NCBI GenBank assembly: GCA_017301975.1
Contig: JAFLEI010000024.1
Span: forward strand, 1 to 64,000
Reading direction: 5' to 3'
DNA length: 64,000 nucleotides
Source: Verrucomicrobiota bacterium
Lineage (GTDB): Bacteria; Verrucomicrobiota; Verrucomicrobiia; Verrucomicrobiales; Verrucomicrobiaceae
Below the pieces are notes generated by a model, which did no database searches, had not been told where the DNA came from, and was given only the letters and a program-made list of their open reading frames with translations. The translations under genes were made by a program, and so were the position numbers. Shown in pieces: positions 35,496 through 44,264 of the stretch. How positions within the stretch are numbered: the stretch's first letter is position 1; each line of letters starts with the position of its first letter.

Positions 35496-35514
35496 CCTAT
35501 TTTGCCATTTTGCT
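35496..35514 (+). repeat. 19-nt conserved box at the start of double-HTH gene 1
   Basis: CCTATTTTGCCATTTTGCT, identical to 52525-52543 in front of the paralogous gene. The TTG start codon lies inside it. Confidence 0.8.
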
Positions 35515-35942
35515 TTTTCATGCTCCGGGTGGACCCGGAAGCATTTAAAGCATTCATTCTCAGAAAGAAAGGTGTCATCCCCTTACCCCAGACTCTTGGC
35601 GAACACCTTCGAAATCGGAGGTTGGTGCTGGATTTGCGGCAGGAGGATGTAGCGAGACAACTTGGCACTCTGCGTGAGGTTTACGAACGATGGGAGCGCG
35701 ATGAACGACAGCCTGTCGTCTCTGAGTGGCCGGGCATCCTTTCCTTCCTCGGTTACTATCCTTTCGGTCAAGAAACCACTGCCGATCTTGTGATGAAGGC
35801 ACGGCGGTGCCAAGGTATGGATCAGAAGGAATTGGCCCAATTAGTCGGCGTGATTCATCAACAACTCCGCCGATGGGAACATGGGGACGAAATGCCCGCA
35901 TCCGACAAGTTGGAAGCCCTTCACTTCCTCGCATCCAACTAG
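35502..35942 (+). CDS. Protein with two XRE-like helix-turn-helix units, copy 1
   Basis: 146 residues from a TTG start. The two HTH units are clear: residues about 28-70 (TLGEHLRNRRLVLDLRQEDV, LGTLREVYERWERDERQP) and 92-135 (LVMKARRCQGMDQKELAQLV, QQLRRWEHGDEMP). They are joined by a FLGYYPF linker. The paralogue at 52531 has the same order and also starts MPFC(F/Y)F from TTG within an identical 19-nt box, so the TTG start is supported over the ATG at 35520. Probably a transcription regulator of a mobile region; target unknown. Confidence 0.82.
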   Translation: MPFCFFMLRVDPEAFKAFILRKKGVIPLPQTLGEHLRNRRLVLDLRQEDVARQLGTLREVYERWERDERQPVVSEWPGILSFLGYYPFGQETTADLVMKARRCQGMDQKELAQLVGVIHQQLRRWEHGDEMPASDKLEALHFLASN

Positions 35943-35958
35943 ATCGTGGTGGGAACAC

Positions 35959-36045
35959 CTACCCCTGATGCCGCATGCGGAACTGCTTGGGCGTCATTCC
36001 GATGCGTTTGCGGAAGTGCTGGGTGAAGGCGCTTTGATCGCAGAA
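35959..36045 (-). pseudogene. 3' fragment of an AraC-family regulator gene
   Basis: On the minus strand CDQSAFTQHFRKRIGMTPKQ continues to a stop at 35959: the second helix-turn-helix of an AraC-type DNA-binding domain. The homology stops at the residue before this motif; the rest of the DNA-binding domain is missing. Compare CGFYDQSAFTRAFRAHTGLT in the complete gene at 39142. A matching N-terminal piece lies at 36690-36815. Confidence 0.75.
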
Positions 36046-36149
36046 GCAGCCCGCAGTGAGTCCTGGTTCGGCTGCCGAGGCGCTTGCAGGAACTCCGGGA
36101 AGCGATGGCCTGAAGGAACGTTCACCCTGGCTCGTGAGCGTGGCATCAG

Positions 36150-36180
36150 CCGGGCATTTTCGCCCGGTGAAAACTTTTTT
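36150..36180 (+). terminator. Hairpin with T-run inside the broken-gene patch
   Basis: CCGGGC-ATTTTC-GCCCGG followed at eight bases by TTTTTT. Probably a relic terminator; no intact gene ends here. Confidence 0.4.
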
Positions 36181-36297
36181 CGGCAAATGAAGCGGGCACT
36201 GGTCATGTTTGTTTAGTGACCGACTCCGAACAGCAACGCCATGACCTCTTCCTCCGACTCTAACGCGCGTTGCGCCGTTCGACTGGGCATCAGGAGT

Positions 36298-36366
36298 GTG
36301 ACCTACTCCGACTCCCGCGACGGCTTCCGGGTGTGTTTGGGAACGCCGCGCAGCGTCAAGCCGTGA
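36298..36366 (+). pseudogene. C-terminal remnant of a formylglycine-generating enzyme (SUMF1) gene
   Basis: The frame reads TYSDSRDGFRVCLGTPRSV and then a stop at 36364-36366. The GFRV(C) ending is the normal C-terminus of FGE-sulfatase domain proteins. The 40 bases from ACCTACTCCGACTCCCGCGA onward match 44493-44532 in the other FGE remnant almost exactly. Nothing of the enzyme core is present. Confidence 0.65.
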
Positions 36367-36529
36367 AGCGAGATTATCAGAGCGCAAAGTTTCCGTCCCG
36401 TTGTCATCGCTCCAACGATTGACTCAAACCATTTCCCCATGCCCGCCCCTCTCACCTGGGACAGTCCCGCGAATCTCAGCACTGGCGGACAAGCAGGTGA
36501 TCTTTAAGGAACTCTGGGGCAGAACCGAC

Positions 36530-36690
36530 GTGCCCTCCACGCCTGAAAATCATGAAGCCCATGACTACGCTGAGTGCATCCGCGATCTCTTGCCACGTCG
36601 GCTGCAAGAGCTGCGGGAACGCTGCGGGCTGAGCAAGTATGGGCTGGCTCGAGAGAGTGGGCTGAGTCGGGAATACATTGGCAAGCTGGC
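36530..36690 (+). pseudogene. Truncated XRE-type HTH gene
   Basis: The plus frame reads LPRRLQELRERCGLSKYGLA-RESGLSREYIGKL, a complete XRE helix-turn-helix opening (start near 36590). After GKL the sequence switches to the complement of the AraC N-terminal fragment, so the gene is cut at about 36690. No convincing start codon is visible upstream. Confidence 0.6.
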
Positions 36691-36815
36691 AGCGGTGAGG
36701 CGGCTCTCGCGATCCTTCACAAAGAAGAAGACGTTGGGCTGCTGATCAAACATGAGCCTGAATGCCTGCGGATCGGCCATGCTGGCGAAAAAGGCGCTTT
36801 GGAGTGCTTGGTTGA
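36690..36815 (-). pseudogene. 5' fragment of an AraC/PAS-type regulator gene
   Basis: The minus strand reads NQALQSAFFASMADPQAF, LMFDQQPNVFFFVKDRESRL. This is the start of the PAS-like sensor domain seen in the complete regulator at 39142 (compare FLAKDKDSRFVCAN). The frame leaves this homology at about 36690. Together with the fragment at 35959 it suggests one regulator gene split by about 640 bases of foreign sequence. Confidence 0.65.
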
Positions 36816-36889
36816 CATGGCAGGATGATAACAACTTTTGGCAGACCTAGGCCATGTATTCCCGAATGGAAGGGCGTTTTACTGAAATC

Positions 36890-38929
36890 ATGAAATCCCG
36901 CCGCTTCTTCGGCTTCCTCACTCTTTGCCTGCTCGCCACGCTCGTTGTTCTCAGCAATCTTGTCCGCGCTGACGAACCACCTCTGCGTGTGGCGATCACG
37001 CCGGATTCGTTGCGCTTTGCGTGGCCGCTCGGCACCGGACAGACGGAGATTCGCGAGTTGCCGCTGCATACCTCGGCGGCGGGAGAAGGCCACGTTTTGT
37101 GGAGTGGTGAAGGCCCAGGTGCGACGGTGCCTCGCTTCGATGGCAAACGCGACCGACTGTTCGCGAAGTTTGAACGTCGCTCGGGCGGGAAGGCGCTTGG
37201 TCCGCCGCTGCATGTCACGGATTTCTCCGCGCTCCCGCAGCGGACGAACACCCTCGGCTCGCTCGCGAACAAGAAAGGGATAGCCTGCCTGCTCGACGTG
37301 GAGGATGGCAAGGCGCTCGGCTTCGGGCAGTCTAACCAGAACATCAACATCGGCTGGCTGATCGATTGGCAGAGCGCGGAGCCGAAGCTCAGCTTCGAGT
37401 TTGAGGGGAGAAGGATCGGGCTTCGTCCGGCTGCGGTCGCGGCGCTTGATCGCGACTTGCAGGCGCTCCACGCGGCCAAGATGCGGGTGACCGGCATCCT
37501 CGGCAATACCGTTCAGAAGACCATGTCACGGACATCGCCGCTCGTGCACCCGCTCACCGATCCGGCGACGGTTCCGGAGGGCCCGGCGGCGTTCAACACG
37601 GCGACGGAGGAAGGCGTCTTCTTCTACCGCGCGATCCTCCACTGGCTGGTGGATCGCTACACGCGTGAGGACGCAAAGTTTGGCCAGATCGCCGGGCTCG
37701 TGATCGGCAACGAAGTGCAGAACCACTGGGGGTGGTATCACCTCGGCGCGGTCGAGCCAGAGGTTTTGTTGCGTGAATACACCGCCGCGCTCCGCATTGC
37801 CGATCTGGCCACGCGCAGCGTCCATGCGGACTTCCCGATCTATATCTCGCTCGACCATCACTGGACGATGCCCGCGACGACGGATCGGACACACGACTTC
37901 ACCGGCGTGGAGGTTCTGGAAAGAGTCAAAAAGCGTGCGAGACGGGAGGGCGATTTTCCATGGAACCTCGCGCATCATCCGTATCCGGAGAACCTTAGGC
38001 AGCCAAGCTTTTGGAATGACCGCTCCGCGCCCTTGCGCTTCGATGCGCCGCAGATCACTTTTCACAATCTCGAGGTGCTGCCCGCCTTCTTGCAGCAGCC
38101 GCGCTTCCTTTTCGAGGGCAAGCCCCGCCGAATCGTGCTGACCGAACAGGGCTTTGACTGCCCGCCCGGTCCCGACGGTGAACTCGTGCAAGCCGCCGCC
38201 TTCGCGCTCGCGTGGAAGAAGGTGCAGGCGCTGCCGGGCATCGAGTCCTTCCTGTATCATCGCCATGTCGATCACCCGCTCGAGAATGGTCTCCTCTTCG
38301 GCATCCGCGAGCACGATGGCAGTGCGAACGTCAACGGCATCGGCCGCGCGCGGAAGATCTGGGGCGTCGTGCAAAAGGCCGGCACGCCGGAGGAAGATGC
38401 CGCGTTCGCCTTTGCGCTGCCAATCGTCGGGCGTAAGGACTGGAGTGATGTCGTGGCGACAAAGTTCGACCCGCCGCGTGCGGTGAAGCGCGAGACGGGG
38501 CACCAGGTCTTCGACTTCGTCGCACAGCGAACGAAGGCGCAACAGGAGAATATGCAGTCAGTCGAGCTGCGGCGCATCGGCCCGCCGGACGAAGTGCCGG
38601 AGGATGCGCTGCAGCAACATCCGAAGCCGAAAGGCCGCGCCCTGCTGACTTACCGCGTCGCGATTCCCGCTGCGGATGCGAAGCGCTGCCTGCTCACCTT
38701 TGACGCGCTGCTGAACAACGCGAAGAGCAATGGTGCCGCCTTCGCCATTGAGATTGATAGACGCGAAGTCTTCGCGCGCCAGCTCAAGGGCGCGGAGCGC
38801 GTGCCGGCAGAAATCGATCTCGCCGGTTTCCGTGGTCAGGAAGTGAGCATCGCCTTCATCGTCGATCCCCTCACCGATCCCGCAGCCGACTGGGCGACAT
38901 GGGTCGCCCCGCGCGTCGTGCTGCGCTAA
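36890..38929 (+). CDS. Exported DUF5722 protein, glycoside-hydrolase-like
   Basis: 679 residues. Signal peptide MKSRRFFGFLTLCLLATLVVL in part, ending near VRADE. Residues about 130-520 resemble the DUF5722 family, a TIM-barrel glycosidase-like fold: IAGLVIGNEVQNHWGWYHLG supplies a possible acid/base Glu after Asn (NE), and IVLTEQGFD a possible nucleophile Glu. A C-terminal beta domain of about 130 residues follows. First gene of the plus-strand catabolic cluster, so probably releases the sugar that the downstream oxidoreductases process. The ATG at 36890 begins the signal peptide; the frame is open 12 codons upstream. Confidence 0.82.
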   Translation: MKSRRFFGFLTLCLLATLVVLSNLVRADEPPLRVAITPDSLRFAWPLGTGQTEIRELPLHTSAAGEGHVLWSGEGPGATVPRFDGKRDRLFAKFERRSGGKALGPPLHVTDFSALPQRTNTLGSLANKKGIACLLDVEDGKALGFGQSNQNINIGWLIDWQSAEPKLSFEFEGRRIGLRPAAVAALDRDLQALHAAKMRVTGILGNTVQKTMSRTSPLVHPLTDPATVPEGPAAFNTATEEGVFFYRAILHWLVDRYTREDAKFGQIAGLVIGNEVQNHWGWYHLGAVEPEVLLREYTAALRIADLATRSVHADFPIYISLDHHWTMPATTDRTHDFTGVEVLERVKKRARREGDFPWNLAHHPYPENLRQPSFWNDRSAPLRFDAPQITFHNLEVLPAFLQQPRFLFEGKPRRIVLTEQGFDCPPGPDGELVQAAAFALAWKKVQALPGIESFLYHRHVDHPLENGLLFGIREHDGSANVNGIGRARKIWGVVQKAGTPEEDAAFAFALPIVGRKDWSDVVATKFDPPRAVKRETGHQVFDFVAQRTKAQQENMQSVELRRIGPPDEVPEDALQQHPKPKGRALLTYRVAIPAADAKRCLLTFDALLNNAKSNGAAFAIEIDRREVFARQLKGAERVPAEIDLAGFRGQEVSIAFIVDPLTDPAADWATWVAPRVVLR

Positions 38930-38971
38930 GATCGTCGCCGCGCGTTCAGCCCCATTCCATTTAATTAAACC

Positions 38972-39082
38972 ATGAAATCCTCCTTTCGACACCTCTTTGC
39001 TCTGCTGCTCGCGCTGCTCAACCCGCTGCCAGTGATCGAACGCGAAATCGCGGCAGCATTGGAGCGGGCGCCGAAATCGTGA
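38972..39082 (+). pseudogene. 36-residue stub with a signal peptide and no body
   Basis: From the ATG the frame reads MKSSFRHLFALLLALLNPLP and then VIEREIAAALERAPKS before a stop. It looks like a signal peptide joined to a few C-terminal residues of some secreted protein, with the centre missing. Two other stubs of this kind are at 44265 and 52222. It could instead be a short membrane peptide. Confidence 0.45.
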
Positions 39083-39141
39083 GCCGCAGCATGGGCTGGC
39101 GCTTGATTCCCTCACGGAGTCAAGTTACGGCACAAAACACC

Positions 39142-39918
39142 TCACGCACCACCAGTCGTCAGCTCATCGAGATGCCGCTGCCGATAGGAAGATGGAGTCA
39201 GGCCCGTGTGAGCGCGGAAGGCGCGGGTGAAGGCGCTTTGGTCGTAGAATCCGCACTCGAGGGCGATGGCACCCGCGGTGTGATCGGTGGAGATGAGGTC
39301 CTGGCACGCGGCGCGGATGCGCTGGCGGATGAGGTAACGCATGGGAGGCTCGCAGAGCAGCTTGTGAAAGAGACGGGTGAATTGCCGCTCCGAAAGATGC
39401 GTGAGCGCGGCGAGATGTTTGGTTTCAATCGGATCACGAAAGCGCGTGTGCAGATGACGTAGTGCGGGCTCAAGCTGCTGAAAGTGATGTGTCACGCCGC
39501 CGACTTCGTGCATGTCGTAGAGCACGAGGGCGACGCCGCAGATGCACCCACGCCCGTCACGCAACGGAGCCACGGAAACGACATACCAGTTCAAGGGGCC
39601 GTTGATATCGGGCACCATTTGCGAGTAGTAGGTGCGCGTTTTGCCAGTGTGCATGACGCGGCGATCTTCGTCCACAAAACTGGCGGCAAGTTCGAGAGGA
39701 AAGAAGTCGCGGTCCATCTTGCCGAGCATCTGCCACTCATGTTCCAAGTTGAAGATTTTCAGCGTGCGAGCGTTCGCGCACACGAAGCGGCTGTCCTTGT
39801 CCTTGGCCAGGAAAGCGATCATCGGCAGTGTGGCGAAAAGTGCAGATAGCTGTAGGCCGCCACTCATGCGTTTGAGGAATGCCTGCTGAAATTGTTGCGC
39901 CCGGCGTTGTTCGTTCAT
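39142..39918 (-). CDS. AraC-family transcription regulator with PAS-like sensor domain
   Basis: 258 residues. The N-terminal half is a PAS-type domain (MIAFLAKDKDSRFVCANART, then MVPDINGPLNWYVVSVAPLRD). The C-terminal AraC DNA-binding domain spans about 160-250, with HLSERQFTRLFHKLL and ECGFYDQSAFTRAFRAHTGLTPSSYR. It is divergent from the epimerase gene at 39990 (71 bases between starts), a usual position for a local regulator, so it probably controls the catabolic cluster in response to a small ligand. The ATG at 39918 is chosen; 12 codons more are open upstream. Confidence 0.9.
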   Translation of the reverse strand: MNEQRRAQQFQQAFLKRMSGGLQLSALFATLPMIAFLAKDKDSRFVCANARTLKIFNLEHEWQMLGKMDRDFFPLELAASFVDEDRRVMHTGKTRTYYSQMVPDINGPLNWYVVSVAPLRDGRGCICGVALVLYDMHEVGGVTHHFQQLEPALRHLHTRFRDPIETKHLAALTHLSERQFTRLFHKLLCEPPMRYLIRQRIRAACQDLISTDHTAGAIALECGFYDQSAFTRAFRAHTGLTPSSYRQRHLDELTTGGA

Positions 39919-39989
39919 GGCCGGAAAATACCAAAGGTTGGCGTTCTCGGCCAATGCTTTGAGCCAACTGGTGGCGTTATACTGAACCG

Positions 39990-40946
39990 ATGAAACAAAC
40001 AGTCGCCATCTTTGGAGCCAGCGGAAAACTCGGACGCCATGCGTTGGCGGTTCTGGCGCGGCGCGGGTTTGCGGTGAGAGCGCTGGTGCATCGCACGCCG
40101 GTTGTCGGAAGCAACATCACGTCTGTGACCGGCAGCATCACCGACGCGAAGGCCGTGAATGAAACAATGCGCGGCGCGGACATCGTGGTGCAGCTCGCCA
40201 CGACCAAGGAGGACGCGGATACTTTCTTTGACGTGAGTGTGCGTGGCACTTTCAACATCCTCGAAGCCTGCCGCCGCGAGAGCGTGAAGCAGTTTATTCT
40301 TTTTGGCGGCGATGCGGCACAGGGCATCTGGTTTTATCCGCAGCCGACCCCCATCGACGAAAACCATCCGCTCACGGCCTATCCAGGCTACTACGCTTTC
40401 TCCAAGGTGATGGAGGAGACGATGGCCGCGCAATACGCGATTCAATACGGCCTGCCAGTCACGGTGCTGCGCTCCTCATGGGTGTTTGAGCAGGACGATC
40501 TGCTGAATCATTTTTCTCTGCTGCTAAATGTGAACCCCGCTGAGCCTGGCCACGGCTTTGGCGAAGTCAGCGACGACGTGCTCGCGCTGGTGCGGGCCAA
40601 ACAGGAGCGCATCCCGATCCTCACGGACGCGAACGGTGCGCCACTGCGGCGGCACATCGTGCATGTCGATGACGTGATGCAGGCCTTTGATCGCATGATC
40701 GACAATCTCTCCGCGCTCGGGCAAACCTTCAACATCGCGGGGCCGTCGGCCTTCGATTACCGCAGCGCGGCGGACTATCTATCGAAGCAGCTCGGCGTGC
40801 CGACGGTGGAGATTCCCAGTCCGAAGTATCACCCGTTTGAAATCAACATCACCCACGCCCGCACGGTGCTCGGTTACGCCCCGGAGAATGATTTCTTCCG
40901 CATGGCCGACCGCGCCATCTCCGCACGCAACTCATCTAACCTATAA
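39990..40946 (+). CDS. NAD-dependent epimerase/dehydratase (extended SDR)
   Basis: 318 residues. The Rossmann motif GASGKLGRHA (GxxGxxG) is at residues 9-18, and the catalytic YxxxK is YYAFSKVMEE near residue 134. Family members act on nucleotide sugars, sugar lactones or related compounds. It stands second in the catabolic cluster, after the regulator. The particular reaction cannot be told. Confidence 0.88.
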   Translation: MKQTVAIFGASGKLGRHALAVLARRGFAVRALVHRTPVVGSNITSVTGSITDAKAVNETMRGADIVVQLATTKEDADTFFDVSVRGTFNILEACRRESVKQFILFGGDAAQGIWFYPQPTPIDENHPLTAYPGYYAFSKVMEETMAAQYAIQYGLPVTVLRSSWVFEQDDLLNHFSLLLNVNPAEPGHGFGEVSDDVLALVRAKQERIPILTDANGAPLRRHIVHVDDVMQAFDRMIDNLSALGQTFNIAGPSAFDYRSAADYLSKQLGVPTVEIPSPKYHPFEINITHARTVLGYAPENDFFRMADRAISARNSSNL

Positions 40947-40951
40947 ACATC

Positions 40952-41290
40952 ATGCGCCAGTTCCATCATATCGGCCTGCCGACTAACGAGAGTCATCCCG
41001 GCGAGTATTTCGTCGAAGACACCAAGGTGTGGGTCACCGACCCGCGCAAGCATCCCTACCTCGTCGAGTATCTGCGGTTCGAGCCGGACAGCCCCGTGAG
41101 CGGCCCGGTGCGCGACATGCCACACGTCGCGTATCGCGTGGACGACATCCAGGCCGAGCTGCGTGGCGAGCAGGTGCTCATTGAGCCGTTCGAGCCGTCG
41201 CCGAATTTCACTGTGGCCTTCATCCTCAAGGACGGCGCTGTGATTGAGTTCATGAAGTTTGAAAACGAAAGCGATCTGCCTTGGAGATAA
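40952..41290 (+). CDS. VOC (glyoxalase-fold) family protein
   Basis: 112 residues. The two halves of a vicinal-oxygen-chelate module are visible: MRQFHHIGLPT with a metal-type His near residue 6, and HVAYRVDDIQ with His at about 58, ending in VIEFMKF with a Glu where the third ligand lies. Such proteins are isomerases, epimerases or lyases. It begins five bases after the epimerase stop, and its end is six bases from the next start; clearly the same operon. Confidence 0.82.
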   Translation: MRQFHHIGLPTNESHPGEYFVEDTKVWVTDPRKHPYLVEYLRFEPDSPVSGPVRDMPHVAYRVDDIQAELRGEQVLIEPFEPSPNFTVAFILKDGAVIEFMKFENESDLPWR

Positions 41291-41295
41291 AAAAT

Positions 41296-42066
41296 ATGAG
41301 CATCAAAGACAAAGTCATTCTGGTCACCGGCGGCACGTCGGGCATTGGCGAGGCGTGCAGTCGGCATTTCGCGGCGCTCGGCGCGCACGTGGTCATCGCA
41401 TCGAATCAACAGGAGCGCGGAGACGTGCTCGGAAAGGAACTGCGCGCTGCCGGTCATGACGCGCGCTTCGTTTTCGCCGATGTCTCGAGCGAAGACAGCG
41501 TGAAGGCGATGGTCGAACGCGCGGTGGAGCTTTACGGCCGCATCGACGGCGTGCATTGCAACGCGGGCGTCTGGGGCAAGGGAAAGGTCACTGAGTTTGA
41601 TGACGAAGCGTGGGACAAGCTTATGGGCGTGAACGTGAAGAGCGTGTTCTGGACCGCAAAGCACGTCATTCCTGTGATGGAGCAGCAGGGACAAGGCGTG
41701 TTCCTCATCACGACCTCGGTAGCAGCGTTCATCGGCTTCCCGGCGCATGCGCTCTACTGCGCGTCGAAGGGCGCGCTGGAGTCGCTGATCCGCTGTCTCG
41801 CGGTGGATCACGCGGGCAAGGTGCGCGTCGTTGGTATCTGCCCCGGCACGATCGACACGCCGATGCTCGCGGCCACCTGCGAGGGCTGGGACAAACCCGT
41901 CGCTGAACTTTACGCCGATGTCGCGCGCCGCATTCCCGTGCGTCGGCTCGGCCAGCCCATCGACATCGCACAAACGGCGGCTTTTCTGCTGAGTGACGAC
42001 GCGGGCTACATCAATGGCACCTCCATCGTGCTCGATGGAGGAACGATGGGGCTGCCGCCGTGGTGA
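41296..42066 (+). CDS. Short-chain dehydrogenase/reductase
   Basis: 256 residues. TGGTSGIGE cofactor motif (residues 11-19), NAG (CNAGVWG) and the catalytic YxxxK in ALYCASKGALES near residue 152. C-terminal DDAGYINGTSIVLDGG is typical of classical SDRs. Probably oxidises a sugar or sugar acid in the cluster. The ATG at 41296 is five bases after the VOC stop; an overlapping ATG at 41281 is less likely. Confidence 0.93.
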   Translation: MSIKDKVILVTGGTSGIGEACSRHFAALGAHVVIASNQQERGDVLGKELRAAGHDARFVFADVSSEDSVKAMVERAVELYGRIDGVHCNAGVWGKGKVTEFDDEAWDKLMGVNVKSVFWTAKHVIPVMEQQGQGVFLITTSVAAFIGFPAHALYCASKGALESLIRCLAVDHAGKVRVVGICPGTIDTPMLAATCEGWDKPVAELYADVARRIPVRRLGQPIDIAQTAAFLLSDDAGYINGTSIVLDGGTMGLPPW

Positions 42067-42089
42067 ATTGAATCTGAAAGAACCAGACA

Positions 42090-43193
42090 ATGAAACCCGA
42101 CCTCGCCAAATTTGAAAACCCGCTCCAACTCGGCGGCATCCGCACTGGCACGCTCGACTCACCGGGCGCAGGTGGTGGGCAACCGGTGCGTGTGGCGTTG
42201 TTCGACACAGGCGCGGGTTTGCGCTTCACGGTCGCGCTGGATCGTGGCGGCGACATCGTGGACGCGAGTTTCAAACAGCATGCCTTCGCCTACCTCACAC
42301 CGAACGGCCTCGTGCCGCCGAGTGCTACGTTTCACACGGGCGCGGAGTGGTTGCGCGGCTGGGCGGGCGGGCTGGTGACGACTTGCGGCCCGGAATACAT
42401 GGGGGGGCCACGCATTGAGAATGGTATGCAGACATCGCTGCATGGCCGCTACTCCGGCCAGTGCACGCAGGTCGAGACGCTTCGCAATCCCGACCCGCAC
42501 AATGGCCGGCATGAAATGGAACTCGGCCTTGTCGTGCGCGACTCGCGGATGTTCGGCCCGGTGTTTGAAATCCGCCGCATCATCCGCTGCACGCTCGGTG
42601 TTCCGGAGATTCACATCGAAGACGCCGTGACGAATCGCGGCGACATGCGTGTGGCGCATCACTGGCTCTACCATTGCAATCTCGGCTGGCCGTTGCTCGA
42701 CTGTGGCGCACGTTTCGTTTATCGCGGCAAGGCGGAGTATTGGACCATTCCTCCGCCAGCGGGCCAGGACATCGTGCAGCCACTCTCCGCCACGGCGATG
42801 AACAAACTCAAGCGCGTGCCTGATGGCCTGGCACAACACGCGGGCAGCGGTGAGCGTGGGCTCATCGTGGACACGGAAGCAGAACGCGATGGCTGGTGCC
42901 GCATCGGTCTTATCAACGACAAGCTCAAGTTCGGCCTCGAAATCAGCTATCCGAAGAAGGCGCTGCCGCGCATGGCGAACTGGCAGCACTACGGCCCGCG
43001 CGGCTGTTACGTCAGCGCATTGGAACCCTTCTCCGGCTCGCTTCTCGGCACTGCGCGCGACAAGCACAAGCTCGCGCAGCAGTTCATGGAGCCAGGTGAG
43101 ACGCGAAACTACCAGCTAAAAATCCGCGCACTCAGCGGTGCCGCCGAACTCGGCTCACTCGCGAAGCATGACGGCCCGGTGCGCCCCGTCTGA
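42090..43193 (+). CDS. DUF4432 family protein (aldose 1-epimerase-like)
   Basis: 367 residues. The sequence follows DUF4432 (galactose-mutarotase-like beta-sandwich), including LGGIRTGTLD near the start, TFHTGAEWLRGWAGGLVTTCG, SLHGRYSG, and HHWLYHCNLGWPLLD, with conserved His residues that bind or protonate sugars in mutarotases. Probably interconverts sugar anomers or acts on sugar acids. It lies between an SDR and a Gfo/Idh oxidoreductase. Confidence 0.87.
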   Translation: MKPDLAKFENPLQLGGIRTGTLDSPGAGGGQPVRVALFDTGAGLRFTVALDRGGDIVDASFKQHAFAYLTPNGLVPPSATFHTGAEWLRGWAGGLVTTCGPEYMGGPRIENGMQTSLHGRYSGQCTQVETLRNPDPHNGRHEMELGLVVRDSRMFGPVFEIRRIIRCTLGVPEIHIEDAVTNRGDMRVAHHWLYHCNLGWPLLDCGARFVYRGKAEYWTIPPPAGQDIVQPLSATAMNKLKRVPDGLAQHAGSGERGLIVDTEAERDGWCRIGLINDKLKFGLEISYPKKALPRMANWQHYGPRGCYVSALEPFSGSLLGTARDKHKLAQQFMEPGETRNYQLKIRALSGAAELGSLAKHDGPVRPV

Positions 43194-43219
43194 ACAACAC
43201 TTCAACACAATCCACTCCT

Positions 43220-44218
43220 ATGAAAAAAGTAAAACACGGTGTCCTCGGTCTCGGCTGGTTTGGTGAAAAACATTGCGAAGCACTCGCTGCGATTCCCAAT
43301 GTGGAACTTCACGCAGTCTGCACCCGCAATCCTGAGCGGCTCAGTGAAATACAAAAGAAGTTCGGCGCGACGAAAGTCTTCACCGACTACCACACGATGC
43401 TCGCCGATCCCGAACTGGAATCCGTGAGCATCACCACGATGTGGGATCAGCACACCGCGCCCGCCGTGGCCGCTCTGCAAGCTGGCAAGCATGTCTTTCT
43501 CGAAAAACCAATGGCTTCGACCATCGCTGACTGCGATGCCATCGTGGATGCGGCCAATGCGGCAAAAGGTTTCTTCATGGTCGGTCACATCTGTCGCTTC
43601 AATCCACGCTACGCTGCCGCGAAGCAGGAGATAGCGGCGGGCAAAATCGGCAAAATCATTTCCATGTATGCACGCCGCAATTTGCAGGCGTGGGTCGGTG
43701 CATCGGTGCTCGACAAGATCGGCCCGATCATCGGCGATTGCGTGCATGACACCGACCTGATGTTCTGGTTCAGCGGCTCGCGCGCCATCTCGGCCTACGC
43801 GCAGACGGTGAAGGTCCGTGAGCATGCGAATCCCGATCTAGGCCAGGTGATGTATCGCCTGGAGAGCGGGGCGTCGTGCATTTTGGAGTCCGTGTGGTGC
43901 CTGCCGAACACCACACCGTTTCAAATTGATGAACGCCTTGAAATCGTCGGCACCGAAGGCGCGATCTCCATCCAGGATACGCACCCGAACCTCATGATCG
44001 TGGACAAGGACGGCGTGCGCTGCCCCGACACCACCTATTGGCCGATGATCCACGGCCAGTTGCGCGGTGCCCTGCGCGATGAGTTGGCCTACTTCGTGAA
44101 CTGCGTCGCCACAGGCGAGAAGCCCACCGTCATCACCCCCGAGGAATCACGCGAGGCTGTGCGTGCCTGCCTTGCCGCCGAGGAATCCGCTCGCACTGGC
44201 CAGGTGATAAAGCTTTGA
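43220..44218 (+). CDS. Cytoplasmic Gfo/Idh/MocA oxidoreductase
   Basis: 332 residues with no signal peptide. The NAD-binding motif VLGLGWFGEKH is at residues 8-18, EKPMAST near residue 95, and the C-terminal substrate domain includes HICRFNPRY and GDCVHDTDL, where the His is the usual catalytic residue. Inositol-dehydrogenase-like. It differs from the next two members, which carry Tat signals. Confidence 0.93.
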   Translation: MKKVKHGVLGLGWFGEKHCEALAAIPNVELHAVCTRNPERLSEIQKKFGATKVFTDYHTMLADPELESVSITTMWDQHTAPAVAALQAGKHVFLEKPMASTIADCDAIVDAANAAKGFFMVGHICRFNPRYAAAKQEIAAGKIGKIISMYARRNLQAWVGASVLDKIGPIIGDCVHDTDLMFWFSGSRAISAYAQTVKVREHANPDLGQVMYRLESGASCILESVWCLPNTTPFQIDERLEIVGTEGAISIQDTHPNLMIVDKDGVRCPDTTYWPMIHGQLRGALRDELAYFVNCVATGEKPTVITPEESREAVRACLAAEESARTGQVIKL

Positions 44219-44264
44219 AAGCTCAACACTCAGGAAGATCTCCCATGAACTCAACCCACACACC

